The notes under the pieces were generated by a model, which was not told the origin of the DNA, did not search any database, and saw only the letters and a program-made list of their open reading frames with translations. This document shows positions 7,367 to 16,100 of a stretch of DNA of 64,000 nucleotides, in pieces. Each line of letters opens with the position of its first letter. Positions within the stretch are counted from its first letter, which is position 1. This DNA is from Rhodospirillaceae bacterium (GTDB lineage Bacteria > Pseudomonadota > Alphaproteobacteria > Rhodospirillales > Rhodospirillaceae): positions 1-64,000 of the forward strand of contig JAVJSV010000002.1 of NCBI GenBank assembly GCA_040219235.1, read 5' to 3'. Position numbers and translations under genes: made by a program.

Positions 7367-8848
7367 TTAGAGGCGATCAAGAACCTCAAACGCCGCCCGT
7401 TCGCCGGACTCCATCGCGCCCTCCATGCCGCGGTCGGTGGCAGAGGTATGCTCACCCGCAAAATGGATGCGGTGCCACGGTGTGGCGAGTGTTGTCGCGA
7501 ACGAAGTGATTTGACCCGGCTTCCAATAGGCATACGCCCCGCCCGCAAAGATGTTGCGGTTCCACGACCAAACCTTGACCGGTTTTAACGCCCCCCTGGT
7601 GCTGGGTCTGATCTCCGCCAGCTCTTGCATCATAAAAGCCACCGCATCATCCGGCGGCATACGATCCATGAATTTCGCCATATCGCCGTTGACGAAAGAA
7701 ATATAGCTGGTCACGTCATCGGGATTGGACGGATCATTCTTTAGCGCCATGAAGCGCCCCATACTGCGGTCGGTCCACATGCTCGGCGGCAGGCCATCGT
7801 CTTCCCAAAACTTGCGGGTCGGCACGAAGTGGACTTGAAACACCGGAGTATACCCGAGGTTCTTAACCGCATCAGACTGGGTACCCTGCAAAGACGGCTC
7901 AACAGACACAAACTTTAACGCAGAATAGGGCAGTGACGAGATGAGATACTTCGCCCGGTGAATTTCGCCGTCGCGGGTATGCACTTCCACGCCATCGGGC
8001 AGCGAGCGTATGCCGGTGACATGGGTCTTAAACCGGATTTCCGTCTTTAGGCCCGTGGCCATGGCTTCGGGGATGCGCTGGTTGCCGCCGACGCCGGCTT
8101 TTGACCCACTGCCATCGCCCAACGCACCAATGACTTGCCCCCAGGTGGCAATTTGGAACCACATTAAAACAGAGAGATCAAAGACGTTGGAGCCGTAGCT
8201 CATGTTGGTGCCAGAGCCGAGGTGTATGGCGGGATCAGGCACACCACGCGCTTTGAGGAAGTCGTAAACAGAGATGTCGTATTTGGCATACGCTGGATCT
8301 TGCCAGGCTTCTATATCGCCTTCCGGCAACGGGTTGGCCGCGCCATAGGCCGTGAACTGATAGAAATAAGGTGGCATCGCCCGCGCCGCCGGATCGACAA
8401 ACGGGTTCTTGGCGTGCCCTTCCCACTCATCGACCAGGATGTTCTCGTTATACAGGTGATACATCACTTCGCCGTCGCGCGGCTCGGTGCGGGGGCGCGC
8501 GGGTTCAAGCGCAACGCCGTAACGCGCGGCTGCATCTTTTAATCTGGCGTAGCCGCCGCCAATGCCACTGCCGCCCATTTCCGGATGACCCGGCACTTCG
8601 TTCTCGGGCGCGGTATACAATCGGCCACCAATGCGATCTGTGCCTTCTAGCAAGGTGACGGAGGCCCCCATCTCTTCGAGCAGCAAAGTGGCGTTAAGAC
8701 CGGACAGCCCGGCGCCGATCACAATGACGTCTGAAGCGTTGCGGGCATGGACAGCGCGCGGCATTGACGTGAGTGCTGCTGTCGCGAGTCCAACCTTCAG
8801 AAAGCTGCGCCGGTTGGCGGTGTACGCCTTAAAGTCTGACTTTTTCAT
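7367..8848 (-). CDS. Tat-exported FAD-dependent amine oxidase
   Basis: About 493 aa. A Tat signal (NRRSFLKVGLATAAL ... AVHA) precedes a Rossmann FAD site, VIVIGAGLSGLNATLL, with the acidic end LLEG and the R-I-G-G-R motif of flavin amine oxidases. The C-terminus has the second FAD contact, RIHFAGEHTS, and MEGAMESGERAA. Such enzymes oxidise amines or amino acids to imines with release of H2O2; the substrate is unknown. The ATG at 8848 is preceded by GTGGAG; a GTG at 8860 would add four residues. It is the first gene of the minus-strand run 8848-3523 and faces the divergent DUF305 gene across about 150 bp. Confidence 0.85.
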   Translation of the reverse strand: MKKSDFKAYTANRRSFLKVGLATAALTSMPRAVHARNASDVIVIGAGLSGLNATLLLEEMGASVTLLEGTDRIGGRLYTAPENEVPGHPEMGGSGIGGGYARLKDAAARYGVALEPARPRTEPRDGEVMYHLYNENILVDEWEGHAKNPFVDPAARAMPPYFYQFTAYGAANPLPEGDIEAWQDPAYAKYDISVYDFLKARGVPDPAIHLGSGTNMSYGSNVFDLSVLMWFQIATWGQVIGALGDGSGSKAGVGGNQRIPEAMATGLKTEIRFKTHVTGIRSLPDGVEVHTRDGEIHRAKYLISSLPYSALKFVSVEPSLQGTQSDAVKNLGYTPVFQVHFVPTRKFWEDDGLPPSMWTDRSMGRFMALKNDPSNPDDVTSYISFVNGDMAKFMDRMPPDDAVAFMMQELAEIRPSTRGALKPVKVWSWNRNIFAGGAYAYWKPGQITSFATTLATPWHRIHFAGEHTSATDRGMEGAMESGERAAFEVLDRL

Positions 8849-8996
8849 AGCTGTCGTCACTCCACGGTCGCGGAAGAGGTCTTTAACTTATCCCAAGGAA
8901 GGGCGTTCGAATAGACAGCATTGCGGGAACTCTTCGCCTGTTATTTCGTTGAACACGCAAGACGGTAAAATTGTCGTTATTTTATAGGAGCCCGCG

Positions 8997-9521
8997 ATGC
9001 GCGAGACCCAAAAAACCTACGTACGTTTTTTTAGCATGATTGCCACATCCATGGCTGTGATGTTTGGACTGATGTATCTTAATTCCTACGAAATGGCGCA
9101 TGTGCGCTGGAGTGAGACACGGTTTTACATGACCCTCATTATGGGAGCCGGCATGGCTGTGGTGATGTTGAGTTTCATGCTGGGCATGTATGAGAATTCC
9201 AAAGTTAACGCCTTGATATACGGCGGCAGTGTGGTGGTTTTTTTGGCCTCACTGTGGTTGGTGCGCAGTCAGTCGACCGTTGATGACACCTCCTGGATGA
9301 CAGCCATGATTCCGCATCACTCCATCGCCATCCTGACCAGCGAACGGGCAAATATCGACGATGCACGGGTTCAAGCTCTCGCCACCGCCATCATCGCGGC
9401 GCAACGGCGCGAAATTAAAGAAATGGAATGGATGCTCAAAGACATTGAAGCAAACGGCGTGGCCAAAACTGCAGCAGAAGCCGCAGCCCGCCCGGTCCCT
9501 AATTTTGAAGTCAATAAATAG
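8997..9521 (+). CDS. DUF305-type membrane protein
   Basis: 174 aa. Three hydrophobic segments (about 12-30, 43-65 and 72-90) are followed by a soluble domain of DUF305 type, with W-M-T-A-M-I-P-H-H and a helical EIKEMEWML end. DUF305 proteins have His/Met-rich four-helix bundles and often sit next to copper-handling genes; metal binding is inferred here. AGGAG lies six bases before the ATG. The glutaredoxin-MauE gene follows 25 bp later, so the two are likely co-transcribed. Confidence 0.75.
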   Translation: MRETQKTYVRFFSMIATSMAVMFGLMYLNSYEMAHVRWSETRFYMTLIMGAGMAVVMLSFMLGMYENSKVNALIYGGSVVVFLASLWLVRSQSTVDDTSWMTAMIPHHSIAILTSERANIDDARVQALATAIIAAQRREIKEMEWMLKDIEANGVAKTAAEAAARPVPNFEVNK

Positions 9522-9546
9522 AAGTCAGCACATAGAGGTTTCGACA

Positions 9547-10296
9547 ATGACGAATACGACCGCCCCGATCCAGGCCGCTACAGTGTATCGCATGGTGACG
9601 GACGAGCACATCTGTCCGTTTGGACTGAAAACCAAGGACCTGATGGAACGTCAGGGGTTTAGTGTAGAGGACCATTGGTTGGAAACGCGCGACCAAGCCG
9701 ATGCCTTTATGGACAAACACGACGTGAAAACCACGCCGCAGGTGTTTATCGGCAACGAGCGGATCGGCGGTTACGAGGCGGTGCGAAAGTATTTTGGTAT
9801 GGCTGTCAGGGATGAGGATGCAACCACCTACAGACCAGTTATCGCCGTGTTTGCTATGGCCGCCTTAATGGCGCTGGCAGTGAGTTGGGCGGCTTTCGGG
9901 TCTGTATTTACCGTGCGGGCTGTGGAGTGGTTTATTGCCATCAGCATGTGCATTCTCGCCATTTTAAAACTGCGGGACCTGGAAAGCTTTTCAAATATGT
10001 TTTTGGGCTATGACCTGCTGGCGCGGCGGATGGTGCGCTATGCCTATGTCTACCCTTTTGCGGAAGCAGGCGCCGGCGTGCTTATGGTGGCCGGGGCGCT
10101 AACCTGGGTATCGGCCCCGGTTGCGTTGTTCATCGGGACCATCGGTGCCGTGTCTGTTTTTAAAGCCGTCTATATTGATAAACGAGACCTAAAATGTGCC
10201 TGTGTTGGCGGCAACAGCAATGTACCCCTCGGCGTTATCTCGCTGACTGAAAATGTAATGATGATCGCCATGGCACTCTGGATGCTCTCAAAATAG
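9547..10296 (+). CDS. Glutaredoxin-MauE/DoxX-like membrane fusion protein
   Basis: 249 aa, starting at the ATG at 9547 behind AGAGG. The open frame extends further upstream, but that part overlaps the DUF305 gene and is not protein-like. Residues about 10-85 form a glutaredoxin domain with active site CPFG (C23), a monothiol form, and the glutathione-site signature TTPQVFIGNERIGGY. After residue 95 come four membrane segments typical of MauE/DoxX-like proteins, with a Cys-rich loop KCACVGGN near the end. MauE helps form disulfides in methylamine dehydrogenase, so a membrane thiol-redox role is likely, perhaps for copper or periplasmic protein maturation together with the DUF305 protein. Confidence 0.8.
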   Translation: MTNTTAPIQAATVYRMVTDEHICPFGLKTKDLMERQGFSVEDHWLETRDQADAFMDKHDVKTTPQVFIGNERIGGYEAVRKYFGMAVRDEDATTYRPVIAVFAMAALMALAVSWAAFGSVFTVRAVEWFIAISMCILAILKLRDLESFSNMFLGYDLLARRMVRYAYVYPFAEAGAGVLMVAGALTWVSAPVALFIGTIGAVSVFKAVYIDKRDLKCACVGGNSNVPLGVISLTENVMMIAMALWMLSK

Positions 10297-10432
10297 CTCT
10301 GAACGTTTTTGCACGCGTCGAAGCAATCCTAGTGTGACGGAAGAGTCCTTATGTGACGGAACATTGTATGGCGACCGGCGTTTAAACAGTACGCAACAAC
10401 AAAATTTCAATTGAATGCAAAGGTTCCGAACG

Positions 10433-10651
10433 ATGACTGGGTCTGATCCCCGAAAACCAAATTCACCGGTTCAACCGCCCACGCAACCCGAGCCGGTCAA
10501 AGATCCGACACGACCTCCTCCGCAGCCGCCCTCTGTGCCAGACGAACCACCGGTGAAACAACCACCGCCTGATGAGAAGCCGCCTAAGCCTCCTAAACCG
10601 CCGGTGCCACATGACCCGCCGATCACAGAACCGCCGCAACCTAGACTCTAA
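10433..10651 (+). CDS. Small proline-rich protein
   Basis: 72 aa from ATG 10433 (AAAGG nine bases upstream); an in-frame ATG at 10415 lacks such a site. After MTGSDPRKPN the protein is almost wholly Pro with Asp, Glu, Lys and Val (PPKPPKPPVP, DPPITEPPQP), so it is probably extended and disordered. No signal peptide or membrane segment is seen. Similar short Pro-rich proteins are widespread in Proteobacteria with no known function. Confidence 0.5.
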   Translation: MTGSDPRKPNSPVQPPTQPEPVKDPTRPPPQPPSVPDEPPVKQPPPDEKPPKPPKPPVPHDPPITEPPQPRL

Positions 10652-10866
10652 CAGTAAGGCTGGTGCTGATAGTTTGGGCTAAAGGCTGGGGCAGAGATTG
10701 ATGGGAACAAAAACGCGCACAGATCGTTCGTTTTATTAAGAGGCCAGCCTGTCTGACGGTCTCGTTAGACCGCGCCGCTCGCGCTTTAATGACATGCACT
10801 CTCGCAGTGTCATTTCGCGCACGTCACTGGTTATATTTCCAACGGAAAAAAAGAAGGAGTTACGTT

Positions 10867-11016
10867 ATGTCTCAAGACCCAAAAGATCACGCTGGGGAGA
10901 AAACACCATCTGAAATTCGACAAGGCGAAAAGGGGCACGGGGTGCGCTACGTTCTGGTCATCTCTCTTGTAGGCGCACTTGTTCTGCTGTTCGTCGTGAT
11001 GGCGGTTTTGGGTTAA
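10867..11016 (+). CDS. Single-span small membrane protein
   Basis: 49 aa from ATG 10867, which has a strong AAGAAGGAG Shine-Dalgarno. A polar N-terminus rich in Lys and Glu is followed by one membrane helix (YVLVISLVGALVLLFVVM) and ends at VLG. This suits a small inner-membrane protein with its N-terminus in the cytoplasm. The function is unknown. The frame is open upstream to 10789, but that part has no ribosome site. Confidence 0.55.
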   Translation: MSQDPKDHAGEKTPSEIRQGEKGHGVRYVLVISLVGALVLLFVVMAVLG

Positions 11017-11205
11017 CAGATAGACCTGCACACAAACAATGAGTGTTTTAACAACTTAAAGTCTGTAAGTGTGTATGGCTGAAAATCAGACATGAGACAC
11101 CTAGCGGGGTCGTTGCACGAGAAGTGTCGTTGCATAGGCTTGGGTCTCAATTTAGTGTAACCTGATGTCTTAAACCTGCTCCCGCCAGATCGAGATACTC
11201 GCCCC

Positions 11206-12453
11206 ATGTCCGTCCCATTACCACCGGATTCACGTTCGCTTTATCGCCATGGCATGATGCCCGAGATCAACCATGATGAGTCGGCGCGGGTTAATGTGCT
11301 GGCCTCACTCAACGCTTCAGTTGCGGCCACATTGAGTTCTGGCGTCAAGCTGGCCTATGAGCATGACGCTAAGCCCAAGTTGACAGCTGAAGAGCTTGAT
11401 CTCACAGACCCCAAAGTCCAGACCGGTGCCACGGTGCGCAAAGCGATCTGGTCGAGCCCGGTGTATCAATCCTGGGCGAGCCTGCGCCGCGCCATTCAGG
11501 AGATGAATCGCCAGACCGCGCGTCATATCGCGCTCCGGCAATTGGAGGCCCTGCGGCAGCAGGCTGCGGCCTTGACCCACGCAGAAGACTCGACAGACGC
11601 CACCTTGCGCCTAAATCCATTATTCAAGGTGCCGCGCTATCTTGTTGAGGCTGATAATCATCTCCAGCCCGGAGGCTATCACACTGAAATCGTGCCCGGT
11701 GATCTGACGGCGGCGGCCACCTATGATATCGCGACCTTTGTCACAGCGATGGGGATGTTTGGCGCGAAAGGAGATTCGGGCGGACGTGGCATGGCCAAAT
11801 GGCTGAAGCAGCATCATCCCGACTTCAAACCAAAACGAATTCTTGATATCGGCGCGGCCCACGGCAACAACACACTGCCGCTGGCTGCCGCCTTCCCTGA
11901 GGCTGAGGTCGTCGCACTGGATGCGGGTGCGCCGATGCTGCGTTACGGTCAAGCGCGGGCGCACTCCATGGGGTTTCCGAATGTACGCTTTATCCAGGGA
12001 GCCGCTGAAGACCTTGATAACTCCCTCGGCACGTTTGATTGGATTCAGACCACCATGGTTTTCCACGAAACCTCCGGCGTCGCGTTGCCCAGGATTTTAA
12101 AGCAGATACATGGCGCGCTTAATCCGGGCGGACTGACGCTTAACCTGGAGCAACCCAATTTCACACCTGACACCCCCGTGTTTGATCGGTTTTTACGCAA
12201 CTGGGATGCCTGGTATAATAACGAGCCGTTTTGGGTGCAGTTGCATGGCATGGACTTTCAAGCTGAGCTGCACGCCGCCGGGTTCGCCCCAGAGAACTGC
12301 ATTGAAGGGGGCGTCAATCCAGACCTGGAACCGGGCCATTACCCCGCCTGGGCTGGCAAAATCAGCCGCCATGATCATGAGCATGTCAAACCAACGCCTG
12401 AGAAGCAGGGATACAACGGCGAGGCGTGGTACCTATTTGGGGCCTGGAAGTAA
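11206..12453 (+). CDS. Class I SAM-dependent methyltransferase with long N-terminal domain
   Basis: 415 aa. The first ~200 residues are a helical domain of unknown role. The Rossmann methyltransferase domain starts at ILDIGAAHGNNTLPLA (motif I) with acidic residue D in VVALDAG, then GAAEDL and TTMVFHET. It resembles the methyltransferase at 34085-35185, which has the same layout and shares the A-P-M-[LV]-R-Y and [FH]-E motifs, so the two are probably paralogues. It stands alone: the upstream gap is 189 bp and it converges on putA 35 bp downstream. The substrate is unknown. Confidence 0.75.
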   Translation: MSVPLPPDSRSLYRHGMMPEINHDESARVNVLASLNASVAATLSSGVKLAYEHDAKPKLTAEELDLTDPKVQTGATVRKAIWSSPVYQSWASLRRAIQEMNRQTARHIALRQLEALRQQAAALTHAEDSTDATLRLNPLFKVPRYLVEADNHLQPGGYHTEIVPGDLTAAATYDIATFVTAMGMFGAKGDSGGRGMAKWLKQHHPDFKPKRILDIGAAHGNNTLPLAAAFPEAEVVALDAGAPMLRYGQARAHSMGFPNVRFIQGAAEDLDNSLGTFDWIQTTMVFHETSGVALPRILKQIHGALNPGGLTLNLEQPNFTPDTPVFDRFLRNWDAWYNNEPFWVQLHGMDFQAELHAAGFAPENCIEGGVNPDLEPGHYPAWAGKISRHDHEHVKPTPEKQGYNGEAWYLFGAWK

Positions 12454-12488
12454 GTCCTGACTCATTTCATATGGCGTGAAGGCCTGAC

Positions 12489-15400
12489 TCACGCCTCCAC
12501 AGCACTCAGCAGCGCTGCGTTTCCGCCGGCGGCGCTGGTATTCACACAGAGGTGCCGCTCCAGAACGAACGCAGATTCTGCGGCTTCTGAATCTAACAGG
12601 GGGATGATCATACCCTCACGCTTGGCAAGTGCTTGCCGCGCTTTGCGCATCGTGTTTTCCGCGCTGGCCAAGGCGACGCCAGAAAATCCAGTAAGATGCT
12701 CAAGGTCCGCAAGGTTCAGCACACCCTCAAGGCCAAGCGGCCCGGTATATCCAGGTACGATAATCACGGGAATACTCCCCACCCGTCTTGCTGCACCTGC
12801 CTGCAGCAGCGCTTGCTGGAGCGTCGGTCCAAGACAAAGTACTTTTCCTCTCGGGAACGTAAACAGCCGGTTCAACTCTCCCGTCGGGCCGGGCATATCT
12901 TCGATGGAAAGCGGCTCCGCGAGAGGTTCTGGCACTTCATCTAACAACGTCTGAACCTGGTCTGAGGAGAGCGTAGGCTCCAGAGCTTTCTCAGTGGGCT
13001 CGGCGGTTGCCTTAAGCTGCTTGCGGAAGCGGGACACATATAGGGGGCCGCCGGCTTTTGGACCCGTGCCAGACAGACCCTCACCTCCAAACGGCTGAGT
13101 CCCGACAATAGCCCCAACTTGGTTTCGGTTGACATAGAGGTTTCCAACCCTCAATCGGCTGATCAAGCCTTCGATGCGATTGTCAATTCGCGTGTGTAGC
13201 CCGCAGGTGAGGCCGAACCCCTTCGCGTTAATATTGTCTATCACTTCGTCAAAGGCATCCGCCTTAAACGGCGCGACATGCAGAACTGATCCAAACACTT
13301 CGCGGTCCAGATCTTCAATACCGTTGACCCGGATCAGGGCCGGACCTAAAAACCATCCGCTGTCTGGCGCGTCTAATTGCTTGATCAGCCGGCCATCTTG
13401 CTCTGCCGCATCCACATAGCTTTGCATGTCAGAACGCGCGGCTTCGCTGATCACGGGACCAACATCTGTCGCTAAATCCCATGGATTCCCAAGTGACAGT
13501 TGATCCATGGCACCGGAAATCATCTCGACATACGTCTCGAAAACATCTTCTTGAATATAGAGGATGCGAAGCGCCGAGCACCGCTGACCGGCTGACTGAA
13601 AGGCTGAAATAACAACATCGCGCACGGCTTGCTCAGGCAAAGCGGTTGAGTCAATGACCCCAGCGTTGAGTCCACCGGTTTCGGCAATCAGCGGCACGGC
13701 CGGTCTCGCATGATCCGCCAAGCGTTTATGAATCGCTTGGGCCGTCGCTGTAGATCCAGTGAAACACAGACCCGCAACACGCGCATCCGCCGATAAACCC
13801 TGTCCGATGCTGCGCCCTTCTCCGGGCAGGAATTGCAACGCGCTCAACGGCACGCCAGCTTTGTGAAGCAATCGAACGGCCAAATGAGCAATCAAAGGTG
13901 TGGCTTCAGCCGGTTTGGCGATCACAGCATTGCCAGCGATCAGAGCGGCCGCCACCTGACCCGTAAAAATTGCCAAAGGGAAATTCCACGGCGAGATACA
14001 GACCACCGTGCCCAACACATCCGTACTCGGTGGGGGCTCAGCCTGCGCAGCATAGTAGCGCAGGAAATCGACGGCCTCCCTCAATTCGGCAACGGCATCG
14101 GCTTGAGTCTTTCCGGCTTCTCGAGCCAGCAGGGCGAACACCTCGCCATAGTATTCCTCGAACAGGCTCGCTGCATTCACAAGTACTTGCGCACGTGTTT
14201 CTGAACCGACTCCAGCCCATGGCGTGGCGTCTGCAAAGGCCGCTTCCACATCTGCGCTCCGAGCCATTGTCACTTGACCGACAACATCCTTCGGATCGGC
14301 AGGGTTTGTGATGTCCTGCACGTCTTCGCTATCAGATGGCGTAACTGCTAGCGGCCCGGCGCGCCAGTTGTGGGCCGCGAAATCGTGGCGGGCGCGATCA
14401 AAATCCATGACATCAGAGGCGTTGCCGAGATCCCAGCCCCGCGATGCATCGCGCTCAGGATGATATAAGGCATACGGCAGCTTCAAGCCTGGCACCGGCC
14501 GGTCAAGCTGGCCATCAATGCGGCTAAAGGGGTCAGCCGCGATCGCCTCTGGCGACAGTCGGGGATCAACAATCTGGTTGACGAAAGAGGAATTGGCCCC
14601 ATTTTCAAGCAGCCGCCGCACCAGATAGGCCAGCAAATCTTTGTGCGGCCCCACGGGGGCGTAAATGCGACACCGCATATCGTGCTCTTTCAGAAGCAGG
14701 TTATGGAGCGATTCACCCATGCCATGCAGCCGCTGAAACTCATAATCTTTACGCTCAGGATCAAGATGCATAACAGCCGCAGCCGTTTGCGCATTATGGG
14801 TCGCGAATTGAGGATAAATCCGATCCGTCATACTGAGCAGTTTTTTGGCACAACAGATATAAGAAACATCGGTGGCCACGCGGTGCGTAAACACAGGAAA
14901 ATCTTCTACCCCGTCTATCTGGGCTTGCTTGATCTCGGTGTCCCAATACGCGCCCTTCACCAAGCGGACCATCACTTTCCGGTCTAAGGTCACTGCCAAA
15001 TCATATAGCCAGTCGATGACAACGCTGGCCCGTTTACCATAAGCTTGAATCACAAGACCAAAGCCGTCCCAGCCCGCCAAGCGTTCATCGGAAAGCGCGG
15101 CCTGCACAACTTTCAACGTGACTTCGAGGCGATCTGCTTCCTCCGCATCCACGTTGAGTCCGATGCCATGGTCTTTCGCCATGAGGGCCAATTGGATGAG
15201 CTGCGGCACCAGTTCATCGTACAACCGGTCCATCTGACTGAATTCAAAACGGGGATGCAGAGCGCTGAGTTTGACCGAAACTCCTGGCGCGTCTTGAATA
15301 GCTTCGTAAGGCCCGCCGCTGCCGATAGCTTTAATGGATTTGGCGTAGGCTTGAAAATACTCCTCGGCTTCCGAGGCCGTGAGTGCTGCTTCACCCAGCA

Positions 15401-16031
15401 TGTCGTATGAGTAAAGATAGCCTTTCTTCTGTTCGGCTGCGCCACGCTCCATTGCTTCTTCGATGGTCTGGCCCAAAACAAACTGATCACCCATCTCTTT
15501 CATAGCTTGCTTAACGGCAATGCGGACGACTGGTTCGCCAAGTCGTTTGACCGTGCGGTTAAGAAGTCCCAGCACACTCGCTGAGTTATCATCGTCCAAC
15601 ACACGCCCTGTAAGCATCAGGCCAATGGTCGAGGCGTTTACAATGGTCGACTGAGATTTGCCGAGGTGATCATCCCAGTCGTAAGGCGCGATCTTGTCTT
15701 CGATAAGGGCATTCATGGTGCCTGGGTCGGGGACACGCAGTAGAGCCTCTGCCAAGCACATAAGGGCGATCCCCTCATTTGTGGACAGACCGTATTCGGC
15801 CAGAAACATTTCCATCAGGCCAGGCTTGCTATCCGAGCGTATCGCCTTGATCAACTTGACCGCTTCTTTGCCTATTGCCTCCCGGTCTGCTTCAGTGATC
15901 CCTGAATGACGAATCAGACGGTCAATCACATCGCGCTCATCAAGCCGGTGCAGGGCGCGGACCGACCCTAGGGCCCCCTCGCCGCCTTTAGCCTGCAGTG
16001 ATTTAGACGCACCTGTAGAGCTGATGTGCAT
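12489..16031 (-). CDS. putA: Bifunctional proline dehydrogenase / P5C dehydrogenase
   Basis: 1180 aa. It oxidises proline to P5C (FAD domain, about 200-500, with VRLVKGAYWD and the CRIYAPVG/YLVRRLLENGANSSF region) and P5C to glutamate (NAD aldehyde dehydrogenase domain, about 570-990, with SPWNFPLAIFTGQ, the Glu site in ETGGLNAG and catalytic Cys in SAGQRCSAL). A C-terminal extension of about 150 residues follows. There is no N-terminal ribbon-helix-helix domain, so this is the enzyme-only type that does not repress its own operon. It is the last gene of proC-proA-putP-putA. Confidence 0.97.
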   Translation of the reverse strand: MHISSTGASKSLQAKGGEGALGSVRALHRLDERDVIDRLIRHSGITEADREAIGKEAVKLIKAIRSDSKPGLMEMFLAEYGLSTNEGIALMCLAEALLRVPDPGTMNALIEDKIAPYDWDDHLGKSQSTIVNASTIGLMLTGRVLDDDNSASVLGLLNRTVKRLGEPVVRIAVKQAMKEMGDQFVLGQTIEEAMERGAAEQKKGYLYSYDMLGEAALTASEAEEYFQAYAKSIKAIGSGGPYEAIQDAPGVSVKLSALHPRFEFSQMDRLYDELVPQLIQLALMAKDHGIGLNVDAEEADRLEVTLKVVQAALSDERLAGWDGFGLVIQAYGKRASVVIDWLYDLAVTLDRKVMVRLVKGAYWDTEIKQAQIDGVEDFPVFTHRVATDVSYICCAKKLLSMTDRIYPQFATHNAQTAAAVMHLDPERKDYEFQRLHGMGESLHNLLLKEHDMRCRIYAPVGPHKDLLAYLVRRLLENGANSSFVNQIVDPRLSPEAIAADPFSRIDGQLDRPVPGLKLPYALYHPERDASRGWDLGNASDVMDFDRARHDFAAHNWRAGPLAVTPSDSEDVQDITNPADPKDVVGQVTMARSADVEAAFADATPWAGVGSETRAQVLVNAASLFEEYYGEVFALLAREAGKTQADAVAELREAVDFLRYYAAQAEPPPSTDVLGTVVCISPWNFPLAIFTGQVAAALIAGNAVIAKPAEATPLIAHLAVRLLHKAGVPLSALQFLPGEGRSIGQGLSADARVAGLCFTGSTATAQAIHKRLADHARPAVPLIAETGGLNAGVIDSTALPEQAVRDVVISAFQSAGQRCSALRILYIQEDVFETYVEMISGAMDQLSLGNPWDLATDVGPVISEAARSDMQSYVDAAEQDGRLIKQLDAPDSGWFLGPALIRVNGIEDLDREVFGSVLHVAPFKADAFDEVIDNINAKGFGLTCGLHTRIDNRIEGLISRLRVGNLYVNRNQVGAIVGTQPFGGEGLSGTGPKAGGPLYVSRFRKQLKATAEPTEKALEPTLSSDQVQTLLDEVPEPLAEPLSIEDMPGPTGELNRLFTFPRGKVLCLGPTLQQALLQAGAARRVGSIPVIIVPGYTGPLGLEGVLNLADLEHLTGFSGVALASAENTMRKARQALAKREGMIIPLLDSEAAESAFVLERHLCVNTSAAGGNAALLSAVEA

Positions 16032-16100
16032 ACGGTTTCTCCAGATAAAGTCCGGTGGCTATTAGGGTGTCACAGCCTCCGGATGAATGATTAGCCTGAT

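Noticed and set aside
10333-10361. Two TGTGACGGAA copies 19 bp apart before the proline-rich gene.
   Set aside because: A two-copy 10-mer in a short gap is weak evidence for an operator.
10757-10772. Hairpin CGGTCT-cgtt-AGACCG as a terminator.
   Set aside because: The stem is only 6 bp and no T-run follows on either side.
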